Shown here one piece after another: positions 63,536-64,000 of a stretch of DNA of 64,000 nt; position 1 is the first letter of the stretch, and each line of letters starts with the position of its first letter. Location of the stretch: positions 3,270,001 to 3,334,000 of the forward strand of contig NZ_CP162137.1 in the NCBI RefSeq assembly GCF_040833995.1, given 5' to 3'. The position numbers were made by a program, and so were the translations under genes. The DNA is from Leptospira sp. WS58.C1 (GTDB lineage Bacteria; Spirochaetota; Leptospiria; Leptospirales; Leptospiraceae). The notes under the pieces are model-generated. The model did no database searches. It saw only the letters and a program-made list of their open reading frames with translations, and was not told where the DNA came from.

Positions 63536-64000
63536 ATGGCGCTTAAATTCCGGATCTTATTACTTTTACTTCTACCAACATTCTATCTTTCTTTGGTCGC
63601 TCAGACCTCGGACCCGTACCATTACGTGCTGATCACATCGGGAGTATTAAACGTTAGAGAAACTCCGGAAAACGGAAAGATCATCTTTACCTTAAACAGG
63701 GGAAATAAGGTCAAAATACTTCCGGATGAATCAAAAGGCCCGATCGATTGGACAAAGATCAAAACGGAAGACGGTCGAACCGGTTTCGTTTCTAGAAAAT
63801 ATTTAGGACTCACACCACCGGATACCTTGGATGAGTACAAATTGATCGGATTCGTTTGGTCTGGATACGACCCAAAGGATCTACCTATCTTTGTTCCTCT
63901 GGCATTTTTCGGTCCAAGGGGTTGGCAAGAAGCAAAAGACGAATACGAATTCGATTATAAGTTCAGAAGCGGCGTGAATACTTCACTTCCTTCTTTCTCA
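63536..64000 (+). CDS. SH3-domain (SH3b-like) secreted protein, N-terminal part
   Basis: The frame runs off the right edge after 155 codons. A signal peptide (ALKFRILLLLLLPTFYLSLVA) is followed by a bacterial SH3 domain: YVLITSGVLNVRETPENGKI, TLNRGNKVKILPDE, and WTKIKTEDGRTGFVSRKYLG, the typical SH3_3 pattern. The region beyond (LIGFVWSGYDPKDLPIFVPL) belongs to an unseen second domain. SH3b domains often bind cell-wall peptides. The ribosome-binding site is weak, so the start is less certain. Confidence 0.75.
   Translation, partial: MALKFRILLLLLLPTFYLSLVAQTSDPYHYVLITSGVLNVRETPENGKIIFTLNRGNKVKILPDESKGPIDWTKIKTEDGRTGFVSRKYLGLTPPDTLDEYKLIGFVWSGYDPKDLPIFVPLAFFGPRGWQEAKDEYEFDYKFRSGVNTSLPSFS

Overview
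The window most likely comes from a Leptospira-like spirochete. This rests on the mixture seen, not on any one marker: a Gram-negative envelope with LPS genes (msbA, lpxK, an LptF/LptG permease), lipoproteins with loose spirochetal lipoboxes, an AraC regulator fused to a multi-pass membrane domain, a DUF5329 protein, moderately AT-rich DNA and abundant small GC-rich structured repeats between genes. The species cannot be fixed by eye. No rRNA, tRNA, insertion sequence, prophage or CRISPR array was recognised; the region reads as chromosome.

Layout. 1-8.4 kb: end of a small secreted protein gene, glyoxalase I, a membrane AraC regulator facing a DJ-1/PfpI protein, a CAAX-type M48 protease, a WYL regulator, a tiny membrane protein and a DegT-family protein that lacks the PLP lysine. 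8.4-13.5 kb: a lone RND efflux permease, a 143-bp tandem repeat and an LEA-type lipoprotein. 13.5-18 kb: a sugar transferase fused to a ferritin-like di-iron domain, followed downstream by a small unknown gene, and divergent from an overlapping response regulator/histidine kinase pair. 18-24.3 kb: a Baeyer-Villiger-type monooxygenase, then a TetR repressor facing a dienoyl-CoA reductase/acyl-CoA dehydrogenase operon across two matching operators. 24.4-33.9 kb: a long minus-strand block (PiT-like transporter, GNAT/OlsB-like acyltransferase, PilZ protein, unknown gene, alpha/beta hydrolase, aldo-keto reductase, DNA polymerase I, glycosyltransferase). 34-43.7 kb: glutamine amidotransferase, a stand-alone cereblon-like CULT protein, DUF5329 protein, glycosyltransferase, an HxlR regulator/SDR pair with twin operators, small membrane and secreted proteins, a CPBP protease, an OmpA-type protein and an FAD oxidoreductase. 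43.7-64 kb: methyltransferase, PBP1A, peptide-binding lipoprotein, msbA-lpxK, three tandem paralogous barrel proteins, an E1-like adenylyltransferase, a HEAT-repeat protein, an LptF/G permease, a MacAB-like ABC exporter, a coiled-coil protein and the start of an SH3-domain protein.

How the genes fit together. The right third is largely envelope biogenesis (LPS core kinase and flippases, peptidoglycan synthase, outer-membrane proteins, exporter). The 18-24 kb block is lipid/ketone oxidation under TetR-type control. The items most worth attention are the sugar transferase/di-iron fusion, the free-standing bacterial CULT (thalidomide-pocket) protein, the lysine-less aminotransferase homologue, the three tandem barrel paralogues, and the family of folded intergenic repeats near 8.1, 13.4 and 38.4 kb.
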